Position numbers and translations under genes: made by a program | Shown: positions 20,621 to 30,899 of the stretch, one piece after another | Numbering within the stretch: the stretch's first letter is position 1 | Layout of the letters: every line of letters begins with the position of its first letter | DNA from: Kofleriaceae bacterium | Lineage (GTDB): Bacteria > Myxococcota_A > Polyangia > Haliangiales > Haliangiaceae | Reading direction: 5' to 3' | Length of the DNA stretch: 64,000 nt | Assembly (NCBI GenBank): GCA_018058095.1 | Contig: JAGPCO010000016.1 | Span: forward strand, 1 to 64,000 | Notes under the pieces: model-generated | Seen by the model: the letters and a program-made list of their open reading frames with translations, nothing else | Databases searched by the model: none | Told to the model about the DNA's origin: nothing

Positions 20621-20659
20621 TGACAGAGTGTCAGGATATACAGACCTGACACTCTGTCA
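20621..20659. promoter_or_regulatory. Double TetR operator over the tetR promoter
   Basis: Two 13-base dyads, TGACAGAGTGTCA (20621-20633) and TGACACTCTGTCA (20647-20659), each a TGACAnnnTGTCA palindrome and together an inverted repeat, with centres 26 bases apart. On the minus strand the outer dyad contains -35 TTGACA (20655-20660) and the inner one covers -10 TATCCT (20633-20638), spacer 16. Binding of the adjacent TetR here would block its own transcription. Two dimers, one per dyad, are the likely arrangement. Confidence 0.82.
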
Positions 20660-20714
20660 AGCTCGAACCGATGCCAGCCGCCGCCCGGCGGGCGCGGCCC
20701 GGGCCGGGGTCGTG

Positions 20715-20720
20715 TAACGT
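20715..20720 (+). promoter_or_regulatory. Possible -10 box before the gene at 20731
   Basis: TAACGT ends ten bases before the ATG at 20731, in the divergent region with tetR. No clear -35. Weak. Confidence 0.3.
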
Positions 20721-20730
20721 CGGCGCGCTG

Positions 20731-21315
20731 ATGTCCCAGGCCGCGCGCAACGGCGACGACGTGGTGATGAGCGCCGAGCAGGCGCGCGTCGACCTGCCGC
20801 TGATGCGGACCGCCGACGCGTGTGTCGGGGCGGTGGCCGCGTACCTGATGCGCCGCATCGCCTTCCGGGCCGGCGCCTACGCCCCCGGCATCCAGGACCG
20901 TATGTTCCACGACCTGTCGACGGCGCGGGCCGGGGCCAGCCTGGCCGTGACCCAGCGCTGGCTCGAGGGCAACCTGGGCGCCCTGCACCAGCAGGGCTAC
21001 CGCCTGTTCGTGCGCTGGTGCGCCGAGCCGACCGAGCTGGTGACGAGCTGGGTCAACGCCGGTCGCGGCCACCGCGGCGCCCTGCTGGCGACGTCGTTGC
21101 ACCGCCTGCACCCCGACGCCCCGGTCCGGGTCGCGGTCGACCACGCGGTCGGCCTGATCATCGAGCGGCGCGGCGACGACGACCGCCTGGTGCAGGTCGA
21201 CGCCTGGCCCGGCCCCGGGCCCGGTCGCGCCGACGGCGTGCCGGCCGAGCTCGACGCGGCCCGGCGCGAGGCCCGGTACCACGCGCTCATCTTCTACTGG
21301 GTCGGCTGGTCGTGA
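20731..21315 (+). CDS. Conserved-looking protein of unknown function
   Basis: A 194-residue soluble protein with no signal peptide. It has helical N-terminal sequence, a middle WLEGNLGALHQQGYRLFVRW, and a C-terminal block AVDHAVGLII...VQVDAWPG. A His followed by a strand and then an Asp recalls the second half of papain-like folds, but there is no convincing nucleophile, so I make no functional claim. The ATG at 20731 is the first good start after the divergent promoter region. The gene lies 34 bases before the MoxR gene on the same strand and may be the first gene of the MoxR-DUF58-BatA operon. Confidence 0.65.
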   Translation: MSQAARNGDDVVMSAEQARVDLPLMRTADACVGAVAAYLMRRIAFRAGAYAPGIQDRMFHDLSTARAGASLAVTQRWLEGNLGALHQQGYRLFVRWCAEPTELVTSWVNAGRGHRGALLATSLHRLHPDAPVRVAVDHAVGLIIERRGDDDRLVQVDAWPGPGPGRADGVPAELDAARREARYHALIFYWVGWS

Positions 21316-21349
21316 CCACCGACGCCGCGTGCTAGCGTTGCCGCTGGCA

Positions 21350-23387
<2,038 letters not shown>

Positions 23388-23391
<4 letters not shown>

Positions 23392-25481
23392 CCTTCGCCG
23401 CGCCGTGGATGCTGCTCGGCCTGGCCGCGGTGCTGGTGCCGATCGTCATCCACCTCATCGGCCGACAGCGGGCCAAGGTGGTGCGCTTCGCCGCGCTCGA
23501 CTTCCTGATCGCCACCAAGCGCCGGACCGCGCGCCGCCTGCAGCTGCGCGAGCGCCTGCTGCTGCTGGCCCGGATCGTCGCCTGCCTGGCCCTGGTGCTG
23601 GCGGTGGCCAAGCCGCTGGCCAGCTGCCGCCGTGGTGGCCCGGCCGTGCTGCGCGGCCCGCAGGCGGCGGTGCTGGTCGTCGATGATTCGTACGTCGGCG
23701 GCTACCAGCTCGACGGTCGCACCCTGCTGGCGCGTGCCGTGGCCGAGGCCCAGCGCATCCTGATCCAGCTCGGGCCCGAGGCCGAGGTCGCGGTGGTGCG
23801 CGCGTCGGAGGGCGCCGAGCTGCCGGCCGAGCTCAGCCGCGACCACCTGCGCCTGCGCGACCGCCTGTCCGATCTGCGCCCGAGCGCGACCCCGCCCGAC
23901 ACCAGCCGGGCCCTGGCCCGCGCCGCCCAGCTGCTGGCCGGGTCGTCGCACCGGACCCGCACCGTGTACCTGATCTCGCCGCTGACCCGCGCCGGGTTCC
24001 GCGCCGCCGAGCCGCCGTGGGGCGAGGCCGGCCCGGCCCTGGTGGTGGTCGACCTGCGCGGCGAGCGCGCGCTGCCCAACCGGGCCATCGTCCGCGCCAG
24101 CTCCGAGCCCGAGGGGGCGGTCGGCAGCCGTGGCATCGCCGTCACCGCCGAGATCGCCAACTTCGGACCCGATCCGGCCAAGGAGCTCGAGGTGGTGCTC
24201 CGGGTCGAGGGCCGCGCGGTGGCCCGTGGCCTGGTCGACCTCGGCCCGGGCGAGCGCCGCAGCAAGCGGTTTCTCGCCACCTTGCCCGAGGGGCGACGGG
24301 CCGCCACCGTCGAGGTGGAGATCGCCGATCGCGGCCTGGGCCTCGACGACCGCCGCCGCGTCCGCGCCGTGCTGCGCGAGCAGATCCACGTCCTGCTCGT
24401 CGACGGCGACGCCCGCACCACCCGCCACGACGACGAGCTGTTCTACCTGCACGCGGCGCTGCGGCCGGGTGATCGCAACGACGCCGGCACCGACGTCGAG
24501 TCGATGACCCCGGAGGACCTCGGCAAGAGCGAGCTCGACGCCTACGACGTCATCGTCCTGGCCAACGTGCCGGCGCTGCCGGCCGAGCAGGTGGCGCGGC
24601 TGGCGGCGTGGGTCCGCAGCGGCGGCGGCCTGTGGATCACCGCCGGCGATCAGCTCGACGCGGCCGCGTACGAGGCGACCATGCTGCCGCTGCTGCCGCA
24701 GGGCGTGAAGGACCCGATCGACACCGGCTGGGGCGCGACCGCGGCCGACCGCGCCAGTCGCGCGCTCGGCCTGGTCAAGTGGGAGACCGAGCACCCGATC
24801 TTCGCCCCGTTCTCGGTCGACGCGCCCGGCCTGGCCCAGGCCCGCTTCAGCAAGATCGTCCTGCTCGGCACCCAGGCCGCCGCCGGCGAGCGCAAGGTGC
24901 TGGCCCGGTTCACCAACGGCGCCGCCGCCCTGGTCGAGGCCGCGCTCGGCGCCGGCCGGATCCTGCTGTGGACCTCGACCATCGACCGCGACTGGAACGA
25001 CCTGGCCATCCACCCGGGATACCTGCCGCTGGTGCAGGGCGCGATCCTGCACCTGGCCCGGCGCGACGGTGGCGGCGCCGCCGCCGACCACCTGGTCGGG
25101 CGCAGCGTGGTGCTGCCGATCGGCGACGCCACCCGCATCGAGGTGCGGGCCCCCGATGGCGGACGCACCGTGTTCACCGGCGAGCGCCTGGCCGGGCGCC
25201 GCAACGTCCGCTTCGGCGCGACCGAGCAGCCCGGCATCTACGAGGTCACGACGACGGTCGGCCAGGGCACGCCGACCCGGCGCGACGAGCTGGCGTTCGC
25301 CATCAACCCCGATCCACGCGCGGCCGACCTCAGCGCGATCGCCGCCGCCGACCTGCCGGTGTCGGGGCGAGGTGGCGGCAAGGGCGGGCGCCAACCGGCG
25401 CAGCGGGTCGAGCTGTGGCACGGCCTGGCCGCGGCGCTGCTCGTGCTGCTGCTGCTCGAGGCGCTGCTGGTGCAGCGCTGA
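23388..25481 (+). CDS. BatA-domain membrane protein with a degenerate VWA region
   Basis: A 697-residue protein. The N-terminus (residues 1-85) is the BatA/aerotolerance module: a membrane segment, [20 protein letters not shown], then a second segment. The following VWA-like region begins [14 protein letters not shown], where the expected DxSxS metal site is not kept. A GATase-like domain (with LLVDGD and [20 protein letters not shown]) occupies about residues 340-560. One C-terminal membrane helix closes the protein. Such proteins accompany MoxR and DUF58 in many Bacteroidota and Myxococcota and are exposed to the periplasm. Coupled to the DUF58 gene by ATGA overlap. Confidence 0.85.
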
Positions 25482-25511
25482 CACGCTCGGGCGCTGACCC
25501 GCGCGTGCGGC

Positions 25512-26966
25512 TCAGGCCGGCTGGCAGGTGAGCGACGAGGTGTCGTCACACATGTCGATCTGGCGCTCCAGCACGATGACGTGGACGAGTTCGCGGTGCG
25601 TGCCGTCGGCATCGTCGATCACGACCACCAGGACGGGACGGAACGGGCCGGCGCCAGAGGCCAGGACCTGCAGGCCCAGGTCGTCACAGGGCCGCGTGAC
25701 CGGCCCCTGCCCCAGCAGCGCCGGCATGCCCATGGTCAGGTCGACCAGCTGGAGGTCCCATCCGGGCGACCCATCATGGCGAAGCTCGGCGGTACAGGTG
25801 GAGCCCGGTTGGATCATGACCGGAGCCAGCGCGGGCACGAGCCCGGTGAAGCTGGTGGCACAGGCATCACCCAGCCCGGCGGATTGGCCTTCGAACCGGC
25901 AGGACAGGGTCGCCGTGTCGCTCGGCGGCAGGCAGGCCAGCGGGGTTTCGCACGCCACCGGGTCGAAACACACCGTCTGGCCCGGGGCGTTGTCGAGCGG
26001 GCGGCAGCTCGGGCCGAACACGCCGTCATCGACGTCGTCACACAGGCCGATCTCGGGCAGGCTGGCGGCGGAGCAGGTGCCGCTAGGCGGTGAGGCCCGA
26101 CACACCGGCCGATCCGTCAGTGACAGGTCGGTGGCCAGGTCGCAGTCGTTGTCGGGCACGCCGTCGCACTTCTCCGGTTGGCCCGGGCGACGCATCGGTT
26201 CGCCGTCGTCGCAGTCGCACGGGCGGGTGTTGCCCTGTCCACACGCCACGCAGCGGCCCTGCTCATCGATGTAGCCGGCCGGATAGAAGCCGTCGGCATC
26301 CCCGTCGACCGGCACGCCCTCGTCGTCGCGGGTGTCGGGGTCGCCCTGGCCCGGGTCGGAGCAGGCGCCGTCGACCGGCGCGGTCGAGTCGCAGTCTGGG
26401 TCCCCGGCCCGGACCATGCGGCGGACGTCGTCGGCCGCGGTCTGCCACTTCAGGCAGCGGTGGGTCGGCAGGCCGGCGCTGTCGGGTCGGGCGCCCCACA
26501 CCGCGGCGTGGACGTCGCCCGAGTCCGGCGCCGGCAGGCCCTGCACCACCTCGCGCATGATCACGTCGTAGCGGCGCAGCTCGCCGGGGGCGAACGTGAC
26601 CTCGACCGCGCCGACCGCGAACAGCGGCGGGGCATCGAGCAGGTCGCCCTCGGCCGCGACCGCCACCGTGAAGGTGGTCGACATGGCCAGCTCGGGCCGG
26701 AGGCGGATGGTGAAGCCGTCGAGGTCGGCCGGCACCAGCGCCGACGGCAGGACGTCGCCGTCGAGCGGGTCGGGATCGAACTCGCGCACCAGCCCACCGC
26801 GCAGGCCAGGCACCGGCTCGCGACCCAGGAACAGCTCGAGCGCGGTGGTGGAGCGTGCGGCCACCGCGTCGTCCTCGACCACCAGCCGCAGCAGCACCCC
26901 CTCGTCAGGATCTCCACAGGCGGACGCCCACAGCGCCAGGCCAAGGCCGAGCCAGCATGCCCTCAT
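25512..26966 (-). CDS. Lipoprotein with MopE-type metal-binding motif
   Basis: A 484-residue protein with a lipoprotein signal ending ALWASAC. An N-terminal beta-rich part (about residues 20-150) is followed by a Cys/Asp-rich segment with DGDADGFYPAGY and CDCDDGEPMRRPGQPEKCDG...DNDCD, which matches the short MopE-like metal-binding repeat found in copper-regulated surface proteins and many myxobacterial lipoproteins. At least 20 cysteines suggest an extracytoplasmic place. The ATG at 26966 is chosen: TACGAT lies six bases upstream and the signal peptide starts there. Convergent with the BatA-like gene. Confidence 0.78.
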   Translation of the reverse strand: MRACWLGLGLALWASACGDPDEGVLLRLVVEDDAVAARSTTALELFLGREPVPGLRGGLVREFDPDPLDGDVLPSALVPADLDGFTIRLRPELAMSTTFTVAVAAEGDLLDAPPLFAVGAVEVTFAPGELRRYDVIMREVVQGLPAPDSGDVHAAVWGARPDSAGLPTHRCLKWQTAADDVRRMVRAGDPDCDSTAPVDGACSDPGQGDPDTRDDEGVPVDGDADGFYPAGYIDEQGRCVACGQGNTRPCDCDDGEPMRRPGQPEKCDGVPDNDCDLATDLSLTDRPVCRASPPSGTCSAASLPEIGLCDDVDDGVFGPSCRPLDNAPGQTVCFDPVACETPLACLPPSDTATLSCRFEGQSAGLGDACATSFTGLVPALAPVMIQPGSTCTAELRHDGSPGWDLQLVDLTMGMPALLGQGPVTRPCDDLGLQVLASGAGPFRPVLVVVIDDADGTHRELVHVIVLERQIDMCDDTSSLTCQPA

Positions 26967-26972
26967 CGTCCC

Positions 26973-26978
26973 ATCGTA
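26973..26978 (-). promoter_or_regulatory. Putative -10 box (leaderless) for the lipoprotein at 26966
   Basis: TACGAT on the minus strand, six bases before the ATG at 26966. No Shine-Dalgarno sequence in the six-base gap. Confidence 0.5.
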
Positions 26979-27037
26979 CCTGGGTTCCGGTCGGCGCAGC
27001 GTGACGACCTGCACGGCGCCAGGGATTCAGCGCCGCG

Positions 27038-27976
27038 TCACGGCGCCGGCCAGGCCACCGCCTCGGCCACCAGCTCGAGCCGGTTGGCCGAGCCCTGCGC
27101 CGCGTACACCACGACGGTGCGCGACTCCGGGTAGGTCAAGGCGATGACCAGCTCGTGCCGACCATCGAGGTCGACGTCGATCACCCCGAGCACGTCGGCC
27201 CGGACCTGGTAACGCGGATCGGGCGCCGTCGCGCGTTCGGCGCTCGGGTTGAGGGCCAGCCCGTACCACGAGAAGCGCGCGGCGCAGGCCGGCGCCACCA
27301 CCGGCGCGGCCGACAGCTCCTCGGCCGGCTCGCGCGCGCCGTCGAGCAGGTCGGCCAGCGCGAAGGTCTCGGTGGTGCCGTCGCCGTCGAGGTCGACCGC
27401 GAGCAGGTCGCCGGCGACACACAGGCCGCCGACCCGCAGCTCGGGCTCGTCGGCGTCGGCGCCGAGGCGCGCCAGCGCCAGGCCACAGCCGCGGGTGGCC
27501 TGGTTGCAGGCCGGATCCTCGGCCACGCTGCCGGCGCGCTCGAAGCTGCAGGGCGATCCGCCCACCAGCGACCCGGCGGCCACGTCCTGCGGCAGCCCGG
27601 CGTCGGCGGCGCCGGCGACCGAGAACCCGGCCACCCGCCGGCCCTGGAAGCTGAGGACCGAGAACACTCCGAGCTGGCCGCGGGTGAGGGCCTCACCCAC
27701 GGCGGCGGGATCTCCGGTCCAGGTCAGGCCCCGCACCACCAGCGGCGCGACCGCGGCCCGGCCCGCGGCTGCGGTCGGACACATCTCCCCGATCACCACG
27801 CCCTGCCGGGCCGGCGTGACCGCCCGGGCCGGCGTGGTCGGGCGCGCCGGCGTCGGCTCGTCGAGCGAGCCGTCCGTCCGCACCGCCGGCCCACACGCCG
27901 CCGCGGTCAGGCCGAGCGGCCACGCCGCGAACACGAGCCAGGCAACAGTTTGCCGCGCCGGGGCGTCGAAGGGCAT
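27038..27976 (-). CDS. Lipoprotein of unknown function (FG-GAP-like ending)
   Basis: A 312-residue protein with a lipoprotein signal ending GLTAAAC. A Pro/Thr/Arg linker follows, then a globular part with four or more cysteines. Two stretches, LLAVDLDGDGTTETFALADLLDG and GVIDVDLDGRHELVIALTYPES, look like FG-GAP/integrin-type calcium-binding strands (DxDGDG and DLDG), suggesting a partial beta-propeller. The ATG at 27976 has TACCGT seven bases upstream; a GTG nine bases earlier is an alternative. It is divergent from the porin gene. Role unknown. Confidence 0.7.
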   Translation of the reverse strand: MPFDAPARQTVAWLVFAAWPLGLTAAACGPAVRTDGSLDEPTPARPTTPARAVTPARQGVVIGEMCPTAAAGRAAVAPLVVRGLTWTGDPAAVGEALTRGQLGVFSVLSFQGRRVAGFSVAGAADAGLPQDVAAGSLVGGSPCSFERAGSVAEDPACNQATRGCGLALARLGADADEPELRVGGLCVAGDLLAVDLDGDGTTETFALADLLDGAREPAEELSAAPVVAPACAARFSWYGLALNPSAERATAPDPRYQVRADVLGVIDVDLDGRHELVIALTYPESRTVVVYAAQGSANRLELVAEAVAWPAP

Positions 27977-27983
27977 CGACAGC

Positions 27984-27989
27984 ACGGTA
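27984..27989 (-). promoter_or_regulatory. Putative -10 box (leaderless) for the lipoprotein at 27976
   Basis: TACCGT on the minus strand, seven bases before the ATG at 27976, with no ribosome binding site between. Confidence 0.45.
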
Positions 27990-28052
27990 GCGCACGGTGT
28001 CCCCCCCGCCAAAAAACCCGCGAATCGACGTGCAGTTAGCCCGCGCGGCAAA

Positions 28053-28081
28053 TTGACGGACCCGCGATGGGTGCTTATAGT
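28053..28081 (+). promoter_or_regulatory. Housekeeping-type promoter of the porin gene
   Basis: TTGACG (28053-28058) and TATAGT (28076-28081) with a 17-base spacer, one of the two best sigma70-like promoters in the window. It would start transcription near 28088 and give a leader of about 65 bases before the ATG at 28155. The surrounding DNA is unusually AT-rich for this genome. Confidence 0.78.
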
Positions 28082-28154
28082 CCGGCCGCCGTGTTGACGA
28101 ATTGTCCCATGTTGTCGCGGCCTTATCTCGCTTCTGGTGTATCTGGAGTTGCCC

Positions 28155-29948
28155 ATGCGTAGCCTCGGTCCCTCGCTCCTGGCCCTCGGCCTCGCCACCG
28201 CGTCCATGCTGCCCAGCGAGGCCGCGTTCGCGCAGGCCGGCCCGTCGCCATTCCCGACCGGCCCGGCCGGTGGCGGCGAGGACGCCAACAAGCCGGCCGG
28301 TGTGGCCGAGGAGGCGCCCAAGACGCCGGGCCTCCTGCCGACCACGCCGGTGCTGCCGGCGCCCAAGAGCCGCCGCAAGCAGTGGAAGCTGCTGGAGCTC
28401 GACGGCTACTTCCGGCTGCGCACCGACTGGTTCAAGAACTTCTCGCTCGGCTTCTCCGACGACGCCGACCTCGGCGGCGGCCCGTTCCCGCGCCCGCTGC
28501 GCTGCTCGGCCACCGCGGCCCAGGAGTGCGACGACGACGTGCAGGGCGCCAACATGCGCCTCGAGCTGCGGCCGACCTTCAACCTCGACGAGAGCACCTC
28601 GATCCACACCACCGTCGACATCCTCGACAACGTGGTGCTGGGCGGCACGCCCGAAGGCAGCGCGTTCGACGGCACCAGCACGCCGCCGCTGGGCGCGTTC
28701 GCCGACGGCCAGGACGCGCCGCTGGCCGGCAGCAATGGCGACCGGGACTCGATCTGGGTCCGCCACGCCTGGGCCGAGGTGGCGCTGCCGCTCGGCCTGC
28801 TCAAGTTCGGGCGCATGCCCAACCAGTGGGGCCTGGGCCTCATGGCCAACGGTGGCGGCGACGATCCCATCCACGGCACGTTCGATCACGACGCCGACTT
28901 CGGCGACGCGGTCGACCGGGTGTCGTTCTCGACGACCATCCCCGGCACCAGCCTGCGCGGCGGCATCGCCAGCGACTGGCCGGCGACCGACCTCATCTCC
29001 AACCAGACCGACCAGGCCGGCCGCGGCGGCCAGCCGTGGGACCTCGACGACAACGACGACGTCAAGCAGTGGGTGCTGACCATCACCCGGATGGACACGC
29101 CGACCGAGCTGGCCGACAAGATGGCGCGCGGCCTCGGCTTCAACTGGGGCATCTACTTCGCCTACCGGACCCAGAGCAGCGACTCGATCGCGGCCGAGCA
29201 CACCCAGGGCGCGGCGGCCGATCCCGACGACTACGTCGTGCGCGGCTACAAGAGCTACCTCGGCAACGGCTGGCTGCGCGCCGGCTGGGGCCCGTACCGG
29301 TTCGAGGCCGAGGCGGTCGGCGTGATCGGCTCGATCGACAGCCTCGACGACGCTGGCCTGACCGATCCGGTCGACATCCGCCAGCTCGGCGGGGTCGGTC
29401 GGTTCACGTTCGACGCCCTCGACGGCAAGCTCACCCTGGGCGCCGAGGTCGGCTACGCCTCGGGCGACCAGTGGGACGGCACGCCGCAGGGATCGATCCA
29501 CGTGTCCGACGCCAACCTGCTGGGCGGCCCGGGCGACACCACCCTGAGCCGGTTCGTGTTCGACCGCGACTACAAGGTCGACCTCATCCTGTTCCGCGAG
29601 CTGATGGGCGCGGTGTCCAACGCCACCTACGTCAAGCCGTCGCTCCGCTACGAGCTGTCGAAGGCGTTCGAGTTCAAGGTGTGGAACGTGACCTCGTTCG
29701 CCAACAAGCCGGTCGCCACCCCGGGCAACGGCGGCATGTGGGGCATCGAGTTCGACGCCGACCTCGGCTACCGCAGCGGCGGGTTCTTCGGCGGCCTGTC
29801 GTACGGCGTGTTGTTCCCGCTGTCGGGCATGAACCACCCGTCCGACAACACCGACGACGGCGGCGCCGGCTTTGGCTACGGCACCGGCAACCTGGGCGAC
29901 GCCGGCACGGCGCATACGATCCAGAGCCGCCTCGTCCTGAGCTTCTGA
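28155..29948 (+). CDS. Porin-like outer membrane beta-barrel protein
   Basis: A 597-residue protein with a cleavable signal peptide (MRSLGPSLLALGLATASM..., AFA-QA cleavage near residue 27), a Pro/Ala-rich linker, and from residue 80 on alternating amphipathic strands such as GYFRLRTDWF, MRLELRPTFNL and FGRMPNQWGLGL. It ends in SRLVLSF, a C-terminal beta-signal with terminal Phe for BAM insertion. It resembles the myxobacterial TIGR04551-type outer membrane proteins, but I am not certain of that family. The ATG at 28155 has TGGAG upstream; a start 18 bases earlier is unlikely. A strong promoter precedes it and a tandem array copying its last 35 bases follows it. Confidence 0.8.
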   Translation: MRSLGPSLLALGLATASMLPSEAAFAQAGPSPFPTGPAGGGEDANKPAGVAEEAPKTPGLLPTTPVLPAPKSRRKQWKLLELDGYFRLRTDWFKNFSLGFSDDADLGGGPFPRPLRCSATAAQECDDDVQGANMRLELRPTFNLDESTSIHTTVDILDNVVLGGTPEGSAFDGTSTPPLGAFADGQDAPLAGSNGDRDSIWVRHAWAEVALPLGLLKFGRMPNQWGLGLMANGGGDDPIHGTFDHDADFGDAVDRVSFSTTIPGTSLRGGIASDWPATDLISNQTDQAGRGGQPWDLDDNDDVKQWVLTITRMDTPTELADKMARGLGFNWGIYFAYRTQSSDSIAAEHTQGAAADPDDYVVRGYKSYLGNGWLRAGWGPYRFEAEAVGVIGSIDSLDDAGLTDPVDIRQLGGVGRFTFDALDGKLTLGAEVGYASGDQWDGTPQGSIHVSDANLLGGPGDTTLSRFVFDRDYKVDLILFRELMGAVSNATYVKPSLRYELSKAFEFKVWNVTSFANKPVATPGNGGMWGIEFDADLGYRSGGFFGGLSYGVLFPLSGMNHPSDNTDDGGAGFGYGTGNLGDAGTAHTIQSRLVLSF

Positions 29949-30640
29949 GGCGCCGGCACGGCGGGTGATCACACCGCATCCAGAGCCGCCTCGTCCTGAG
30001 CTTCTGAGTCTCGGCGCCGGCGCCGGCACGGCGGGTGATCACACCGCATCCAGAGCCGCCTCGTCCTGAGCTTCTGAGTCTCGGCGCCGGCGCCGGCACG
30101 GCGGGTGATCACACCGCATCCAGCGCCGCCTCGTCCTGAGCTTCTGAGTCTCGGCGCCGGCGCCGGCACCGCGGGTGATCACACCGCATCCAGCGCCGCC
30201 TCGTCCTGAGCTTCTGAGGCGCCGGCGCCGGCACCGCGGGTGATCACACCGCATCCAGCGCCGCCTCGTCCTGAGCTTCTGAGCCTCGGCGCCGGCGCCG
30301 GCACGGCGGGTGATCACACCGCATCCAGCGCCGCCTCGTCCTGAGCTTCTGAGGCGCCGGCGCCGGCACCGCGGGTGATCACACCGCATCCAGAGCCGCC
30401 TAGTCCTGAGCTTCTGAGGCGCCGGCGCCGGCACCGCGGGTGATCACACCGCATCCAGAGCCGCCTAGTCCTGAGCTTCTGAGCTCCCGTGCCTGCCCGT
30501 GCCCGCCCCCGTGCCCGCGCGCGCGGGCCGGCGCCGGCACCGCGATTGATCACACCGCATCCAGCGCGGCCTCGTCCTGAGCTTCTGAGCGCGCGGACCG
30601 GCGCCGGGTTGGTCCTGAACTTCTAGTCCAGAGCCGTCCC
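29949..30640. repeat. Tandem array of nine 65-70 bp units derived from the porin 3' end
   Basis: Nine units follow the porin stop codon directly. Each has GGCGCCGG-rich DNA, the palindrome GTGATCAC (TTGATCAC in unit 9), ACACCGCAT, then CCAGAGCCGCCTCGTCCTGA and GCTTCTGAG, the last part being a copy of the end of the porin gene including its stop codon. Palindromes start near 29965, 30035, 30105, 30175, 30240, 30310, 30375, 30440 and 30547: spacing 70 or 65 bases until a 40-base GC-rich insert precedes unit 9. Variation is small (CAGAGC or CAGCGC; TCGTCC or TAGTCC). A decayed tenth unit is at 30601-30640. No unique spacers, so not a CRISPR. Confidence 0.92.
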
Positions 30641-30899
30641 GCCGCTTCCGAGGGCGATGGCCCGGGCCGTGGGTCGTGGGCGTGGCCGTCGACGTGTTCG
30701 TGGCCGGTCCCGTGATCGTGGCCGCGCTCGTGATCGGGAACGCTCGCCGTGGCCGTGGTCGACACCGGAGCGACCGATCGACGCCGGGAACGCCGCGCGC
30801 GCCGACCGCATGCCGCAGGTGCGACCACTCGGTGCAAGCCGGGTACCTGGGGCGACGCCAGCCCGACGTCAGATGGCGCCTGTAGGGTCACGGCTCGAC
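30641..30899. other. GC-rich intergenic region before radA
   Basis: 259 bases without a convincing gene. Much of it is a low-complexity run of CGTGGCCG/CGTGATCG-like words (30655-30760). An open frame runs through it into radA but codes only Arg/Gly/Pro-rich sequence. A possible radA -10 (TAGGGT, 30883-30888) lies 11 bases before its ATG. Confidence 0.5.

Noticed and set aside
29949-30640. CRISPR-like look of the tandem array
   Set aside because: Units are almost identical along their whole length and lack unique spacers; no cas genes are in the window.
30657-30899. An upstream extension of radA of 81 codons
   Set aside because: It is low-complexity Arg/Gly sequence ahead of a conserved RadA N-terminus at 30900; no family member starts there.
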